64,000 nt of DNA from Bacteroidales bacterium (GTDB lineage: Bacteria > Bacteroidota > Bacteroidia > Bacteroidales > UBA932), in the NCBI GenBank assembly GCA_016281315.1, contig JAEEIJ010000059.1:1-64000 (forward strand), written 5' to 3'. The notes under the pieces were generated by a model. That model worked only from the letters and a program-made list of their open reading frames with translations, was not told where the DNA came from and did no database searches. The position numbers were made by a program, and so were the translations under genes. Below are positions 1-8,964 of this stretch, piece after piece (position 1 is the first letter of the stretch; each line of letters starts with the position of its first letter).

Positions 1-79
1 GCGCGGGTTCCCAGATTCGCCCGGCCCAGTTCAGCAGGCAGGCGACGGCAAAGAAGATGGCGGGAATGTTCTTTTTCAT
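1..79 (-). CDS. N-terminal part of an unknown protein (gene runs off the left edge)
   Basis: An ATG at 79-77 opens a frame that stays open to the window edge and begins MKKNIPAIFFAVACLLNWAG, which looks like a signal peptide or first membrane segment. Its start overlaps the stop of rsmE in an ATGA arrangement, so the two are probably translated from one mRNA. Only about 26 residues are visible, so no function can be assigned. Confidence 0.55.
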   Translation of the reverse strand, partial: MKKNIPAIFFAVACLLNWAGRIWEPA

Positions 80-789
80 ATTATGTGGTTTAAATAAACA
101 GCTTCTACGGCCGTGACGGCGGCGGTCTCGGTCCTCAGGCGTGAGGGGCCAAGGTGGATGGGGATGTACCCGCTCTCCAGCGCCAGACGGGCTTCCTCCG
201 GCGAAAAATCTCCCTCCGGGCCGATGAGAACGGTGATGTCGCGGGCTTCGCCCAGCACTTCCTGAATACTTCTTCGGGGCGCATTAGAATCCTCAAAACA
301 ATACGCGATGAGCTTGAGCCCCGGGATATCTCCCTGCAGGAATTCCTTCACGCTCACGGGCTCGGCTATTTCGGGAACGCGGGCCTTCAGGGACTGTTTG
401 GCGGCGGAAAGGGCGATACGTTTCGCGCGTTCGGTCTTGTAGACTTTCCGCTCGCTGCGCTCCCCGATCAGGGGCACGATACGGTCTACTCCAAGCTCCG
501 TGGCTTTTTCCACGAACCACTCGAAGCGGTCGTTGTTCTTGGTGGGGCAGCAGCCGATGGTGAGGTGGTAGGAGGGGGCGTTCCAATCGGCCTGTTCCGA
601 AAGAATCTCGGCCTCGGCGCCCTTGGGATCCGGCAGCGTGAGGCGGCAGTGATAGAGCGTACCCCGGCCGTCGAACACGTCCAGTTCGTCCCCGGCGCGG
701 TGCCGCAGCACCCGCACGCAGTGGCCGCTTTCCTCGGCATCCAGCCGGCAGAAGCGGCCGCTCACTTCATAGGCATAAAACAGTTCCAT
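76..789 (-). CDS. rsmE: 16S rRNA (uracil1498-N3)-methyltransferase RsmE
   Basis: The 237-residue protein matches the RsmE family (SPOUT class), which transfers a methyl group from SAM to N3 of U1498 in 16S rRNA of the 30S subunit. Visible marks are the N-terminal PUA-like segment with HCVRVLRHRAGD (23-34), the KATELGVDRIVPL strand (95-107), the SAM-site loop GPEGDF (190-195) and the knot signature LGPSRLRTETAA (213-224). Length is normal. A TAnnTTTG promoter box ends five bases before the ATG, so the mRNA is predicted to be leaderless even though comF ends only 24 bp upstream. The next gene starts within its stop codon. Confidence 0.95.
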   Translation of the reverse strand: MELFYAYEVSGRFCRLDAEESGHCVRVLRHRAGDELDVFDGRGTLYHCRLTLPDPKGAEAEILSEQADWNAPSYHLTIGCCPTKNNDRFEWFVEKATELGVDRIVPLIGERSERKVYKTERAKRIALSAAKQSLKARVPEIAEPVSVKEFLQGDIPGLKLIAYCFEDSNAPRRSIQEVLGEARDITVLIGPEGDFSPEEARLALESGYIPIHLGPSRLRTETAAVTAVEAVYLNHII

Positions 790-794
790 CCCTA

Positions 795-802
795 CAAAGA
801 TA
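795..802 (-). promoter_or_regulatory. Promoter -7 box of rsmE
   Basis: On the minus strand this reads TATCTTTG, a perfect match to the Bacteroidetes -7 consensus TAnnTTTG. It ends 5 nt before the rsmE ATG. No clear TTTG -33 box is seen at the right distance. Confidence 0.6.
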
Positions 803-813
803 AATAAAAACCA

Positions 814-1554
814 TCAATCCTGCACCACGGACAAGGTGGCGACGGAAATGCGGGGCCCGGGGCCGAGGGCCTCGCGGAGCGCCGCGTAACAGGCCGCAAG
901 CGTAGCACCGGTAGTGAAGGTGTCGTCCACCAAAAGGATGTGCCGGGGCGCCATCCGCTCCGCGAAAGAGCGCCGCACGCAAAATACGCCCAGCACGTTG
1001 GAGAGGCGAGCGGAGGCGTCCAACACCGTCTGAGTGCGGGTGCGGAGGACGCGGCGCAGGGCGCGCGGGAACAGCGGAGCCCCCAGCGCGGACGCCAGTT
1101 CGGAGGCAATCACCGCAGCCTGGTTGTATCCCCGCCGCCAGAAGCGCCGCCAGTGCAGCGGTACGGGAATCACGCAGTCCACATCGGCAAGCTGCGGGGC
1201 GGTGGCCAGGTACCCGCCCAGCTGCGCGGCGAAGCATCGGCCCGCCGCCACATCCCCGTTATACTTCAGCGCCTGCGGGATGCGGCTGTAGGGATTGTCG
1301 TGGTGATAAAAGAGCAGGGCGGTCGCATAGGAATAAGCCATCGGTTCGCCGGAAAGAATCCCCGGAGAGGTGCGCAGGCGCTCCAGGACCGCGTTGAAAC
1401 TGTCGGCCATCGGATTGTGCGCCTGCTCCCAGTAATAGGTGAGGGGCAGATCGGCCGCACAATAAGTGCAGAGGTGCTGCTCGCGGACGCCCAGCTGCCG
1501 CCCGCATACGAGGCAGCAGCGCGGCATCAGAAGGTCGGTAATGGCGCGGAGCAC
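814..1554 (-). CDS. comF: ComF-family phosphoribosyltransferase-like protein
   Basis: A 246-residue ComF/GntX family protein. Two CxxC-type pairs near the N-terminus (Cys13/14/17 and Cys29/32) form the usual zinc finger, and the type I phosphoribosyltransferase PRPP loop is LLVDDTFTTGAT (about 207-218). ComF proteins assist uptake or processing of single-stranded DNA in naturally transformable bacteria, although many carriers are not known to be competent. It starts with GTG directly after the fabG stop (TAGGTG) and is probably co-transcribed with ahcY-nhaA-fabG. comM, another transformation-linked gene, lies at 35241-36800. Confidence 0.9.
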   Translation of the reverse strand: MLRAITDLLMPRCCLVCGRQLGVREQHLCTYCAADLPLTYYWEQAHNPMADSFNAVLERLRTSPGILSGEPMAYSYATALLFYHHDNPYSRIPQALKYNGDVAAGRCFAAQLGGYLATAPQLADVDCVIPVPLHWRRFWRRGYNQAAVIASELASALGAPLFPRALRRVLRTRTQTVLDASARLSNVLGVFCVRRSFAERMAPRHILLVDDTFTTGATLAACYAALREALGPGPRISVATLSVVQD

Positions 1555-2301
1555 CTAGCAGTACATCCCGCCGTTGACGGCGATGACCTGGCCGCTCACG
1601 TAAGAGGACATATCGGAGGCCAGGAAGAGGGCGACGGAAGCGACTTCGTCCACGGAGGCGCCGCGGCCCAGGGGAATCATCTTCACGAATTCGTCGCGTA
1701 CGGCCTGGGGCAGTGCCTCGGTCATTTCGGTAATCACGTAGCCGGGAGCGATGGCGTTGGCGCGGATGCCGCGGCCGCCCATTTCCTTGGCGACGGATTT
1801 GGCCATCGCGATGAGGCCGGCCTTGGAGGCCGAATAGTTCACCTGGCCGGGGTTGCCGGTCTGGCCGGCGATGGAGGCCATATTGATGATGCTTCCGCTG
1901 CGCTGGCGGGACATCACGGGCACCACGGCATGCAGGAAGTTGAAGGCCGATTTCATATTGACGGCGATCACCGCATCCCACTGGCCTTCGCTCATCCGCA
2001 TCACCAGACCGTCCTTCGTGATTCCGGCGTTGTTCACCAGGATGTCGATGCGGCCGAAATCGGCCACCACCTGCTCCACCACGGTCTGCGTAGCGTCGAA
2101 CTCCGCGGCGTTGGAAGCATAGGCGCGCACTTTCACGCCGAAGGCCTCCAGTTCACGCACGGTTTCTTCGGCCGCCTCGTTGATGACGAGGTCCGTGAAG
2201 GCGATGTCGCAGCCTTCGGAAGCATACTTCAGGGCAATGGCCTTGCCGATTCCCCGGGCGGCGCCGGTAATGAGGGCCACCTTGTTCTCTAAGAGTTTCA
2301 T
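1555..2301 (-). CDS. fabG: 3-oxoacyl-[acyl-carrier-protein] reductase FabG
   Basis: A 248-residue classical short-chain dehydrogenase. The NADPH-binding TGAARGIG lies at 12-19, NNAG at 90-93, and the catalytic set is Asn115, Ser143, Tyr156 and Lys160 (YSASK). The C-terminal VSGQVIAVNGG is typical of FabG, which reduces 3-ketoacyl-ACP in fatty acid elongation in the cytoplasm. Length and motifs fit FabG better than other SDR enzymes, but substrate cannot be proven from sequence. Its ATG overlaps the nhaA stop by 4 bp (ATGA), so translation is probably coupled. Confidence 0.9.
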   Translation of the reverse strand: MKLLENKVALITGAARGIGKAIALKYASEGCDIAFTDLVINEAAEETVRELEAFGVKVRAYASNAAEFDATQTVVEQVVADFGRIDILVNNAGITKDGLVMRMSEGQWDAVIAVNMKSAFNFLHAVVPVMSRQRSGSIINMASIAGQTGNPGQVNYSASKAGLIAMAKSVAKEMGGRGIRANAIAPGYVITEMTEALPQAVRDEFVKMIPLGRGASVDEVASVALFLASDMSSYVSGQVIAVNGGMYC

Positions 2302-3719
2302 ATCTTCTGTTTTTTAATCTTTGACACGAGGGTGATGAGCAGCGAGCCCAGGGCGCCGGAGGCCACCGATCCCAGCAGGACGGCGATTTTACCGGCATCG
2401 CGCAGGTGCTGCGTGAGGGCGGGATCCACCCCGGGACCCGCGAAGGAAAGGGTATCCACGAAGATACTCATCGTAAAGCCGATACCGCCCAGGCAGGCCA
2501 CGGCGAAGAGCATCGGCCAGCTGGATTTGGACGGCATTGCGCCCACCCTGGCCTTGATGGCGATCCAGGAGGCGAGGGTGATGCCGAGGGGCTTCCCGAG
2601 GAGCAGCCCCAGGAAGATGCCCAGCCCCACGCTGCCCACGGCCGGATCCACCGCCTTGAACACGTTGAACAGGGACCAGTCCGTGATCTCCACGCCGGCG
2701 TTGGCCAGTGCGAAGATGGGCATAATCGCGAAGTTCACGATGGGATTGAGTTTATGTTCGAGCCGATAAGACGGCGGAATGGCCTTCTTTGTGAGGGAAC
2801 TGATGCGGCGGAGGAAGTGCCGCTCCGGGCCGTTGGGGAAGTCCTCGCTGGTCTGAACGGCCTCGGCCTCCAACAGCCCCTCGTACAGGATCCGGTGCCT
2901 GCGGTGCCACTTGGCCTTGTTGTAGCGGGCCTCCATCGGGATGAGGAGGGCAATCACCACGCCGGTCATCGTGGCGTGGATTCCGCTGTAGTAGAACAGG
3001 AACCACACGATGACGGCAGGCACAAGATAGTAGCCGATGCGTTTTTCGCCCAGACGCTTGAGAAGGGCCACGAAGATGATTACGATCGCCGCGATGCCCA
3101 GCAGCGTGAAGTTGATCTTCCCGCCGTAGAAGATGGCTACGACCAGGATGGCGATGAGATCGTCGGCAATGGCGAGGGCGGTGAGGAAAACCTTCAGCGA
3201 AACGGGCACCCTGTCCCCGAGCAGAGACAGGATTCCTACGGCAAAGGCGATGTCCGTCGCGGTGGGGATGCCCCATCCGGAAGCGGCCAGCGTGCCGTGG
3301 TTGACAAGGGTATAAATCACGGCGGGCACCACCACGCCGCCAAATGCGGCGATGACGGGCAGGATGGCCTTCTTCGGGGAGGAAAGTTCCCCGCACACCA
3401 CTTCGCGTTTGATTTCCAGGCCCACGGTGAAGAAGAAAACCACCATCAGGATGTCGTTGATGAAGCGTTCCATCGTCATCCCGTGCGGGAAGAACCAGTC
3501 AATCACTCCGTCCGGCGACGCCACGTGGATGGTGAGTTCCGTGTGCAGGAAATTGTGGTACAGCTGTTTGGTGAACGGGAGGTTCGCCAGCAGCATCGCC
3601 ACGGCCACGCAGACGAGCAGGATGACGCCGTTGGCCCAGGGCTGCTTGGTAAACTTGTCCTGGGAAATCTTGAAGTTGTGAACTTCCTTATTCCACCAAT
3701 AGATCGGGATTAATGCCAT
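2298..3719 (-). CDS. nhaA: Na+/H+ antiporter NhaA
   Basis: A 473-residue polytopic inner-membrane protein of the NhaA family, which exchanges sodium for protons to control pH and salt. The key acidic residues are present: Asp156 in the TATDIAFAVG helix and the pair Asp186-Asp187 in LAIADDLIA. It is longer than the roughly 390-residue enterobacterial enzyme; the extra length is mostly a charged cytoplasmic loop around 265-310, as seen in other Bacteroidetes. It overlaps ahcY by 10 bp upstream and fabG by 4 bp downstream, within one operon. Confidence 0.95.
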   Translation of the reverse strand: MALIPIYWWNKEVHNFKISQDKFTKQPWANGVILLVCVAVAMLLANLPFTKQLYHNFLHTELTIHVASPDGVIDWFFPHGMTMERFINDILMVVFFFTVGLEIKREVVCGELSSPKKAILPVIAAFGGVVVPAVIYTLVNHGTLAASGWGIPTATDIAFAVGILSLLGDRVPVSLKVFLTALAIADDLIAILVVAIFYGGKINFTLLGIAAIVIIFVALLKRLGEKRIGYYLVPAVIVWFLFYYSGIHATMTGVVIALLIPMEARYNKAKWHRRHRILYEGLLEAEAVQTSEDFPNGPERHFLRRISSLTKKAIPPSYRLEHKLNPIVNFAIMPIFALANAGVEITDWSLFNVFKAVDPAVGSVGLGIFLGLLLGKPLGITLASWIAIKARVGAMPSKSSWPMLFAVACLGGIGFTMSIFVDTLSFAGPGVDPALTQHLRDAGKIAVLLGSVASGALGSLLITLVSKIKKQKI

Positions 3720-4948
3720 AGATACTTTTCCTGTTCGGGGGTTAGGGAGTCGATGGCAATGCCCCAGTCGGCGAGTTTGCGGAACGCGACCTCGCGGTCG
3801 ATCTCCACGGGAACGTTGTTGAGCTTTTGGCCAATTCTTCCGCGGTGCTCTGCCAGATACCGGGCGCTCAGCGCCTGGATGGCGAAGGACATGTCCATGA
3901 TTTCGGCCGGGTGGCCGTCGCCGGCGGCGAGGTTCACCAGGCGGCCCTCTGCGATGATATAGACCGTTCGGCCGTTCTCCAGTTTATAACCTTCGATGTT
4001 GTTGCGGGCGGGGGCGTGACTCACGGCCATCGCCTTGAGTTTCGCTACGGCCACCTCCACGTCGAAGTGTCCGGCGTTGCAGCAGATGGCGCCGTCTTTC
4101 ATCTTCAGGAAGGCTTCCGGGCCGATCACATCGGCACAGCCGGTCACCGTGATGAAGAAATCCCCCAGCGGGGCGGCTTCCAGCAGCGGCATCACCTTGA
4201 AGCCGTCCATCACCGCCTCCATCGCCTTCACGGGATCCACTTCCGTCACGATGACATCGGCCCCCAAACCCTTGGCGCGCATCGCCACACCCTTACCGCA
4301 CCAGCCGTAGCCGCAGACGACCACGTTCTTGCCGGCCACGATGAGGTTCGTGGTGCGGTTGATGCCGTCCCACACGCTCTGGCCCGTGCCGTAGCGGTTG
4401 TCGAAGAGGTGCTTGCAGTCTGCGTCGTTCACCAGCATCATCGGGAACTTCAGCTCCCCGGCGGCGTCCATCGCTTTCAGGCGCAGGATGCCCGTGGTGG
4501 TTTCCTCGCAGCCGCCGATGACGTTCGGGACCAGTTCCGGGAACTCCTTATGAAGGGTGCTCACCAGGTCTCCCCCGTCGTCGATGATGATATTGGGACC
4601 GGCCGAGAGTACCCGCCGGATGTCCTCGAAATACTCCTTCTCGTTGCAGCCGTGGATGGCGAAGACGTTGAGGCCCTCGTGCACCAGCGCGGCGGCTACG
4701 TCGTCCTGCGTGCTCAGGGGGTTGGAGCCGGTAATGTACATTTCGGCCCCACCGGCGGCGAGCACCTCGCACAGATGGGCGGTTTTCGCCTCCAGATGCA
4801 CGCTCAGGGCCACTTTCAGGCCCTTGAAAGGCTGCGTTTTCTCAAAGTCCTTCTGAATCCCGTCCAGCAGCGGCATATGGGACCGCACCCAGCTGAGCTT
4901 CAGCTCGCCGGATTCCCACAGGTTGATATTTCTGATATGACTTGCCAT
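3710..4948 (-). CDS. ahcY: Adenosylhomocysteinase
   Basis: A 412-residue S-adenosylhomocysteine hydrolase, which splits SAH to adenosine and homocysteine and so recycles the product of SAM-dependent methylations. Marks include SVHLEAKTAHL near residue 50, the NAD-binding GYGWCGKGVA, and the C-terminal NLAAGDGHPAEIMDMSFAIQ. It is first in the ahcY-nhaA-fabG-comF run, and a TAACTTTG box ends 7 nt before its ATG. The combination with nhaA is not a known pathway and may be only shared transcription. Confidence 0.95.
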   Translation of the reverse strand: MASHIRNINLWESGELKLSWVRSHMPLLDGIQKDFEKTQPFKGLKVALSVHLEAKTAHLCEVLAAGGAEMYITGSNPLSTQDDVAAALVHEGLNVFAIHGCNEKEYFEDIRRVLSAGPNIIIDDGGDLVSTLHKEFPELVPNVIGGCEETTTGILRLKAMDAAGELKFPMMLVNDADCKHLFDNRYGTGQSVWDGINRTTNLIVAGKNVVVCGYGWCGKGVAMRAKGLGADVIVTEVDPVKAMEAVMDGFKVMPLLEAAPLGDFFITVTGCADVIGPEAFLKMKDGAICCNAGHFDVEVAVAKLKAMAVSHAPARNNIEGYKLENGRTVYIIAEGRLVNLAAGDGHPAEIMDMSFAIQALSARYLAEHRGRIGQKLNNVPVEIDREVAFRKLADWGIAIDSLTPEQEKYLWH

Positions 4949-4955
4949 AGGGTTA

Positions 4956-4963
4956 CAAAGTTA
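4956..4963 (-). promoter_or_regulatory. Promoter -7 box of ahcY
   Basis: TAACTTTG on the minus strand, ending 7 nt before the ahcY start. It lies in the 26-bp gap between pepP and ahcY, so ahcY probably has its own promoter. Confidence 0.55.
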
Positions 4964-4974
4964 CGAAAAATGCG

Positions 4975-6354
4975 CTACTTCCGCATCGCTTCCTCCACCT
5001 CGTCCGGGCTGGCGGGGAGGCGCTGGGGACCCAGGCGGCGGGCGCCGTCGTGGGTGATGAGGACGTCGTCCTCGATGCGGATGCCGCCGAAGTCGTAGTA
5101 GCTCTCCAGCTTAGCGTAGTTCACAAAGTTGCCGCCCAGGCCTTCCTTTTTGAACTTTTCGATGAGGGCGGGGATGAAGTAGATGCCGGGCTCGTCCGTA
5201 ATCACGTGACCGGGGCGCAGGCGGCGGGCCATCCTGAGGGAGCCCAGGCCCAGCTGCTTTGCACGCTGCTGATCCTGGTCGTAGCCCACCAGGTTCTCGC
5301 CCAGGTCTTCCATATCGTGCACGTCCAGGCCCATATTGTGACCGAGGCCGTGGGGCTGGAAGAGACCGGCGATGCCGGCGGCCACCATTTCGTCGAGGTC
5401 TCCGTGGACCAGGTCCAGGGCGCTCAGCCCTTCCAGCATCTTGCGGGCCGTGGCGAGATGGATCTCGCGGTAGGTGACACCGGGCCGGGCCAGGGCAAAA
5501 GCCAGCTGGTTGCACTCATAGACGATCTGATAGACCTCACGCTGTTTCTGTGTGTACTTCCCGTCGGTGGGATAGGTGCGGGTGAAGTCCGAGGCATAGT
5601 GCTCGTTGGATTCCACACCGGCGTCGATGACCATCAGCTTGCCGGGCTCCACCACGGCGGCGTGGCCGTGGTTGTGCAGGGTTTCCCCGTGCTGGGTGAG
5701 GATGGTGGGGAAGGAAACGCCCCAGCCTTTTCCCAGTGCTACGGCTTCCATCTTGCCCACGATTTCCTGCTCTATGATGCCGATCTGAATGGCATCCCGG
5801 GCCACGGAATGCATCTCATAGCCCAGGGCGCAGGCGGCGTCGATGGCTTCGATCTCCACGGGCTCCTTGATAAGGCGCATCGCGATGACGGCCTTGATGA
5901 GGGCCTCGGAGGGCCCCGCGCCGGGCAGGAGTTCCTGCAGTTTCAGCGTATTGTAGTAGCGGGACGGCGGCAGGAAATGCACCGGGCGGCCGGCGGCGGC
6001 CTTCAGCCCTTCCGCCAGCGCACCATACGGCCGGGTGAAGGCAATCCCCACGGAATCGGCCTTCGAGCGCACCGACGGCTGCGGCCCCATCCAGATGATG
6101 TCGTCGATATCCACGTCGTCGGCAAATAAGGTCTCGGCGCCGGAATCGATGTCCAGGATGGCGCCCATCAGCGGTTCGTCCAGCCCCAGATAATACAGCC
6201 AGGAGCTGTCCTGACGCCATTTATAACAATTATCCTTATACTGGGCAGGAGCCTCTGCGTTGCCCACGAAAAGCACCAGTCCGTGCTCCCCGGCTTCCCG
6301 TAATGAATTTAAAAGCGTGGCCCTGCGGCGCACATATACTTCTTTTGCGAACAT
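4975..6354 (-). CDS. pepP: Aminopeptidase P family Xaa-Pro aminopeptidase
   Basis: A 459-residue M24B metallopeptidase that removes an N-terminal residue preceding proline. The N-terminal creatinase-like domain (about 1-170) is followed by the pita-bread catalytic domain. The dimetal ligands are visible as the two Asp of DAGVESNEHYASDFTRTYP, His in HGLGHNMGLDVHD, Glu in DEPGIYF and Glu in GGIRIEDDVLI. Length and domain order match PepP. A near-consensus TAACTTTA lies upstream. The gene is transcribed toward ahcY with a 26-bp gap. Confidence 0.93.
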   Translation of the reverse strand: MFAKEVYVRRRATLLNSLREAGEHGLVLFVGNAEAPAQYKDNCYKWRQDSSWLYYLGLDEPLMGAILDIDSGAETLFADDVDIDDIIWMGPQPSVRSKADSVGIAFTRPYGALAEGLKAAAGRPVHFLPPSRYYNTLKLQELLPGAGPSEALIKAVIAMRLIKEPVEIEAIDAACALGYEMHSVARDAIQIGIIEQEIVGKMEAVALGKGWGVSFPTILTQHGETLHNHGHAAVVEPGKLMVIDAGVESNEHYASDFTRTYPTDGKYTQKQREVYQIVYECNQLAFALARPGVTYREIHLATARKMLEGLSALDLVHGDLDEMVAAGIAGLFQPHGLGHNMGLDVHDMEDLGENLVGYDQDQQRAKQLGLGSLRMARRLRPGHVITDEPGIYFIPALIEKFKKEGLGGNFVNYAKLESYYDFGGIRIEDDVLITHDGARRLGPQRLPASPDEVEEAMRK

Positions 6355-6365
6355 ATTGCACAGTT

Positions 6366-6396
6366 TTTGATTGTGTAAAGTTAATCAATAATTTTG
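6366..6396 (+). promoter_or_regulatory. Full Bacteroidetes promoter (-33 and -7) for the DUF456 gene
   Basis: TTTG at 6366-6369 and TAATTTTG at 6389-6396, separated by 19 bp, match the TTTG-N19-21-TAnnTTTG consensus. The -7 box ends 4 nt before the ATG at 6401, which predicts a leaderless transcript. Confidence 0.7.
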
Positions 6397-6400
6397 TGCT

Positions 6401-6895
6401 ATGGAAACTTTTGTCGCCATCGCAGCCATCGTGCTGGGCATCATCGGCATCGTGGGAAGCATCGTTCCCGCCCTGCCCGGGCCTCCCCTGGGCTGGCTGG
6501 GCCTCCTGGTCCTCTATATCTGGGGCACCGGCACCAACGCCGCCGGAGACCCGATGACCACCTCGTTCCTCCTCATCTGGCTGGGCATCGTGATCGTGGT
6601 AAGTATCCTGGACTACATCGTCCCCGCCTATTTCACCAAGCTCACCGGCGGCAGCAAGTACGCCGGCTGGGGCGCCGTCGCGGGACTGTTCATCGGCCTC
6701 ATCTTCCCGCCCATCGGCATCATCCTGGGGACGCTCCTGGGCGCTTTCGCCGCCGAACTGATCTTTGCCGAGAAAGATGCGGCCAATTCGGTGAAATCGG
6801 CCCTGGGTGCCTTCCTGGGCTTTCTTTTCGGCACAGGAATCAAGCTCATCACCTGCGCGGTGATGCTATTCTACATCGTCATTTACGCTTTCTAA
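6401..6895 (+). CDS. DUF456 family small membrane protein
   Basis: A 164-residue, almost wholly hydrophobic protein with about five membrane segments. It carries the glycine/proline-rich opening GIIGIVGSIVPALPGPPLGW typical of DUF456 proteins, which are widespread in Bacteroidetes and have no settled function. Repeated glycine-rich helices such as GWGAVAGLFIGLIFPPIG are characteristic. Its 3' end overlaps the oppositely transcribed ArnT-like gene by 30 bp. It has its own promoter and is predicted to be leaderless. Confidence 0.88.
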   Translation: METFVAIAAIVLGIIGIVGSIVPALPGPPLGWLGLLVLYIWGTGTNAAGDPMTTSFLLIWLGIVIVVSILDYIVPAYFTKLTGGSKYAGWGAVAGLFIGLIFPPIGIILGTLLGAFAAELIFAEKDAANSVKSALGAFLGFLFGTGIKLITCAVMLFYIVIYAF

Positions 6896-8533
6896 GGAAG
6901 GCTGCCGCACGAAGAACCGGAATCCCGGCCTGCGTTCGAGGAACGTGGCGCCGGGACAATCTTTACCCAGCTGCTCCACATCGGCCGGGATGTCCTTCAC
7001 CACGAAGTAGCAGGGCTTGTCGATGGGCCCGTTCATCAGGAACTCCAGGTCGTCACAGCTGTTCTGCGGCTGCCGGTGGGTATAGAAATACTGCGCGTAG
7101 CTCTTGAAATAGACGGGCTGGACGTAGCAGTCCTCGCCCTGGCGCTCCACATAGAAGTCCACGGCCGAGGCCTGGCTGTACTTCTCCACCTCCCCTACGG
7201 CGCATACGAGGAAGGTCATCCCGAAGACGAGGTGGCCTACCACAATCGGCAGGCAGGACTTCAGGCTCTTTCGGCGGGAGAACCACACGCAGAACCAGAT
7301 GGTCATTCCCAGCAGGAACACGCCCACGAAAGGCTCGAATCCCGTCCAGGAGGACTCGGCGTCCATACAGCTCACCGCGAAGGGATCCTCCACCAGCGGG
7401 GCCAGCCTGTCCTTGAAGCGGTCGAAGAGCGTAAGGCCCGTGAAGGCGATGCCGTAGAAGGCGGCCGTGCCGATGAGAAGGCCTTTCTGCCAACCGCGGA
7501 ACTTCAGCTTTCCGTCCATCATCCGGGAGGCCGCCCAGGCCGCCAGGTAGGTGAGCGGGAAGTAGCAGAAGGAGGAATAGTGGACGATCTTGGTACGGAC
7601 GATGGTAAAGAGGATGAGCACCACCCAGAAGGAGCACATCATCCAGCGGAAGAGGCCTTTGTTCGGACTGTCGGGCTCATCGGCCAAAGCCTTCCGGCGG
7701 AAGGTGGAAAGGGCGATGAACGAGGCCGGCGTGACGCCGAAGAGCAGGATTACGAAATGGTACAGCAGGAAACCGCCGTGTCCCGCATCCTGGGTCTCGA
7801 AGAGGCGCACCTGGTACTCGAAGAAATCTTTGATTACCTCCCCGTGACCGGTGAGGACGAGGGCCAGGAACCAGGCACCGCCGGCCAGGGCCAGCATCAC
7901 CAGATACACGGCCACGTCCTTCCAGCGGAAGTCCAGTTTGAACTTGCGGACGACCAGCCATACCGCGAAGGTGAGTGCGAAAATCAGGAATCCCACCGGG
8001 CCTTTGGTGAGCACCGCAAGGCCCGTAAAGAGACCGCTCAGGGCCGCGAACTTAGTCTGCCTGTCATCGGAATATTTGGAGAAAAAGTAAATCCCCAGGA
8101 AGATGAAGTAGTTGAACCAGGGATCGATGATGCCGCTCTTGAAGAAGAAGAACGGCAGGAAGGACACGAGGTAGAACCCGGCCCATAGGAGGCCGAAACG
8201 CTTGTCCTCACTCTTAAGACCGCAGTGGAAGAGGGTAAGGAGTGTAATGACGCCCATCAGCGCATTCGGGAAACGGGCGGCGAATTCGCCGATGCCGAAC
8301 ACCTTCATACTCAGGGCCTGCGCCCAGATAAAGAGCGGCGGCTTTTCCCAGAAGGATTTGAAGTTGATCTGGACGTTGAACCAGTCGCCGGTCACGAGCA
8401 TCTCGCGGGCGCTCTCGGCGAAATTGATCTCGTCCCAGTCGAACAGACGCACGCTCCCGATGCCGAAGAAGAACAGCAGGGAGCCCAGGACCACGATGAG
8501 GCAGTCTATGAGGAGGATGTCTTTCTTTTTCAT
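6866..8533 (-). CDS. ArnT-like GT39/PMT family glycosyltransferase
   Basis: A 555-residue polytopic inner-membrane protein. The first periplasmic loop carries the acidic catalytic motif FDWDE (31-35), followed by FWEKPPLFIW (61-70), both hallmarks of the ArnT/PMT_2 family. These enzymes move a sugar from a polyprenyl-phosphate carrier onto lipid A or another envelope acceptor. About 12 helices are followed by a soluble C-terminal domain. It follows a polyprenyl-phosphate sugar synthase (GT2) and a GtrA flippase-like gene in one overlapping operon, which fits sugar loading, flipping and transfer. The sugar and acceptor are unknown. Confidence 0.85.
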   Translation of the reverse strand: MKKKDILLIDCLIVVLGSLLFFFGIGSVRLFDWDEINFAESAREMLVTGDWFNVQINFKSFWEKPPLFIWAQALSMKVFGIGEFAARFPNALMGVITLLTLFHCGLKSEDKRFGLLWAGFYLVSFLPFFFFKSGIIDPWFNYFIFLGIYFFSKYSDDRQTKFAALSGLFTGLAVLTKGPVGFLIFALTFAVWLVVRKFKLDFRWKDVAVYLVMLALAGGAWFLALVLTGHGEVIKDFFEYQVRLFETQDAGHGGFLLYHFVILLFGVTPASFIALSTFRRKALADEPDSPNKGLFRWMMCSFWVVLILFTIVRTKIVHYSSFCYFPLTYLAAWAASRMMDGKLKFRGWQKGLLIGTAAFYGIAFTGLTLFDRFKDRLAPLVEDPFAVSCMDAESSWTGFEPFVGVFLLGMTIWFCVWFSRRKSLKSCLPIVVGHLVFGMTFLVCAVGEVEKYSQASAVDFYVERQGEDCYVQPVYFKSYAQYFYTHRQPQNSCDDLEFLMNGPIDKPCYFVVKDIPADVEQLGKDCPGATFLERRPGFRFFVRQPSLESVNDDVE

Positions 8534-8964
8534 TTGCTTCTGAAAAGGAGAAGTTTTTTAGCCGCGAAGTTCCACACGAACACGAGGACCGTGGTGATAA
8601 TCTTCGAAAGGAGGTAGTGCAGGCCGGCTTTATCGGCAAAGAGCCACATCAGGAGTTCGGTGAGCCCGAGGCCGATGACCCCGATCCCGACGAAGATGGT
8701 CACCTCCGCCGTGCGGCTCTTCAGGCTGCGGTTGTCGAACACCCAGAGGATGCTGAAGAGATAGGTAATCAGCAGCCCCGCGCAGAAGGCGATGGCCGTC
8801 CAGACGAGCAGGTGCTCCCGGCCGAAAAGTTCCGTCAGGAGGGCCAGCAGGCCGGCATCCACCAGGAAGGCCGTGCCGCCGGAGACCAGATAGCGAAAGG
8901 CCTGGATACGGATGTCTCCGCTCCGGCCTTTCAGGAGTTTGTCTATGAATTCCCGGACGCTCAC
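8530..8964 (-). CDS. GtrA-family membrane protein
   Basis: About 144 residues with four membrane helices and the GtrA pattern FRYLVSGGTAFLVDAG near the N-terminus. GtrA-like proteins are thought to flip polyprenyl-phosphate-linked sugars across the inner membrane. I prefer the GTG at 8964 because it overlaps the stop of the GT2 gene as GTGA, the same coupling seen elsewhere here. An ATG at 9009 would add 15 residues inside the GT2 gene and is less likely. The 3' end overlaps the ArnT-like start by 4 bp. Confidence 0.85.
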   Translation of the reverse strand: MSVREFIDKLLKGRSGDIRIQAFRYLVSGGTAFLVDAGLLALLTELFGREHLLVWTAIAFCAGLLITYLFSILWVFDNRSLKSRTAEVTIFVGIGVIGLGLTELLMWLFADKAGLHYLLSKIITTVLVFVWNFAAKKLLLFRSK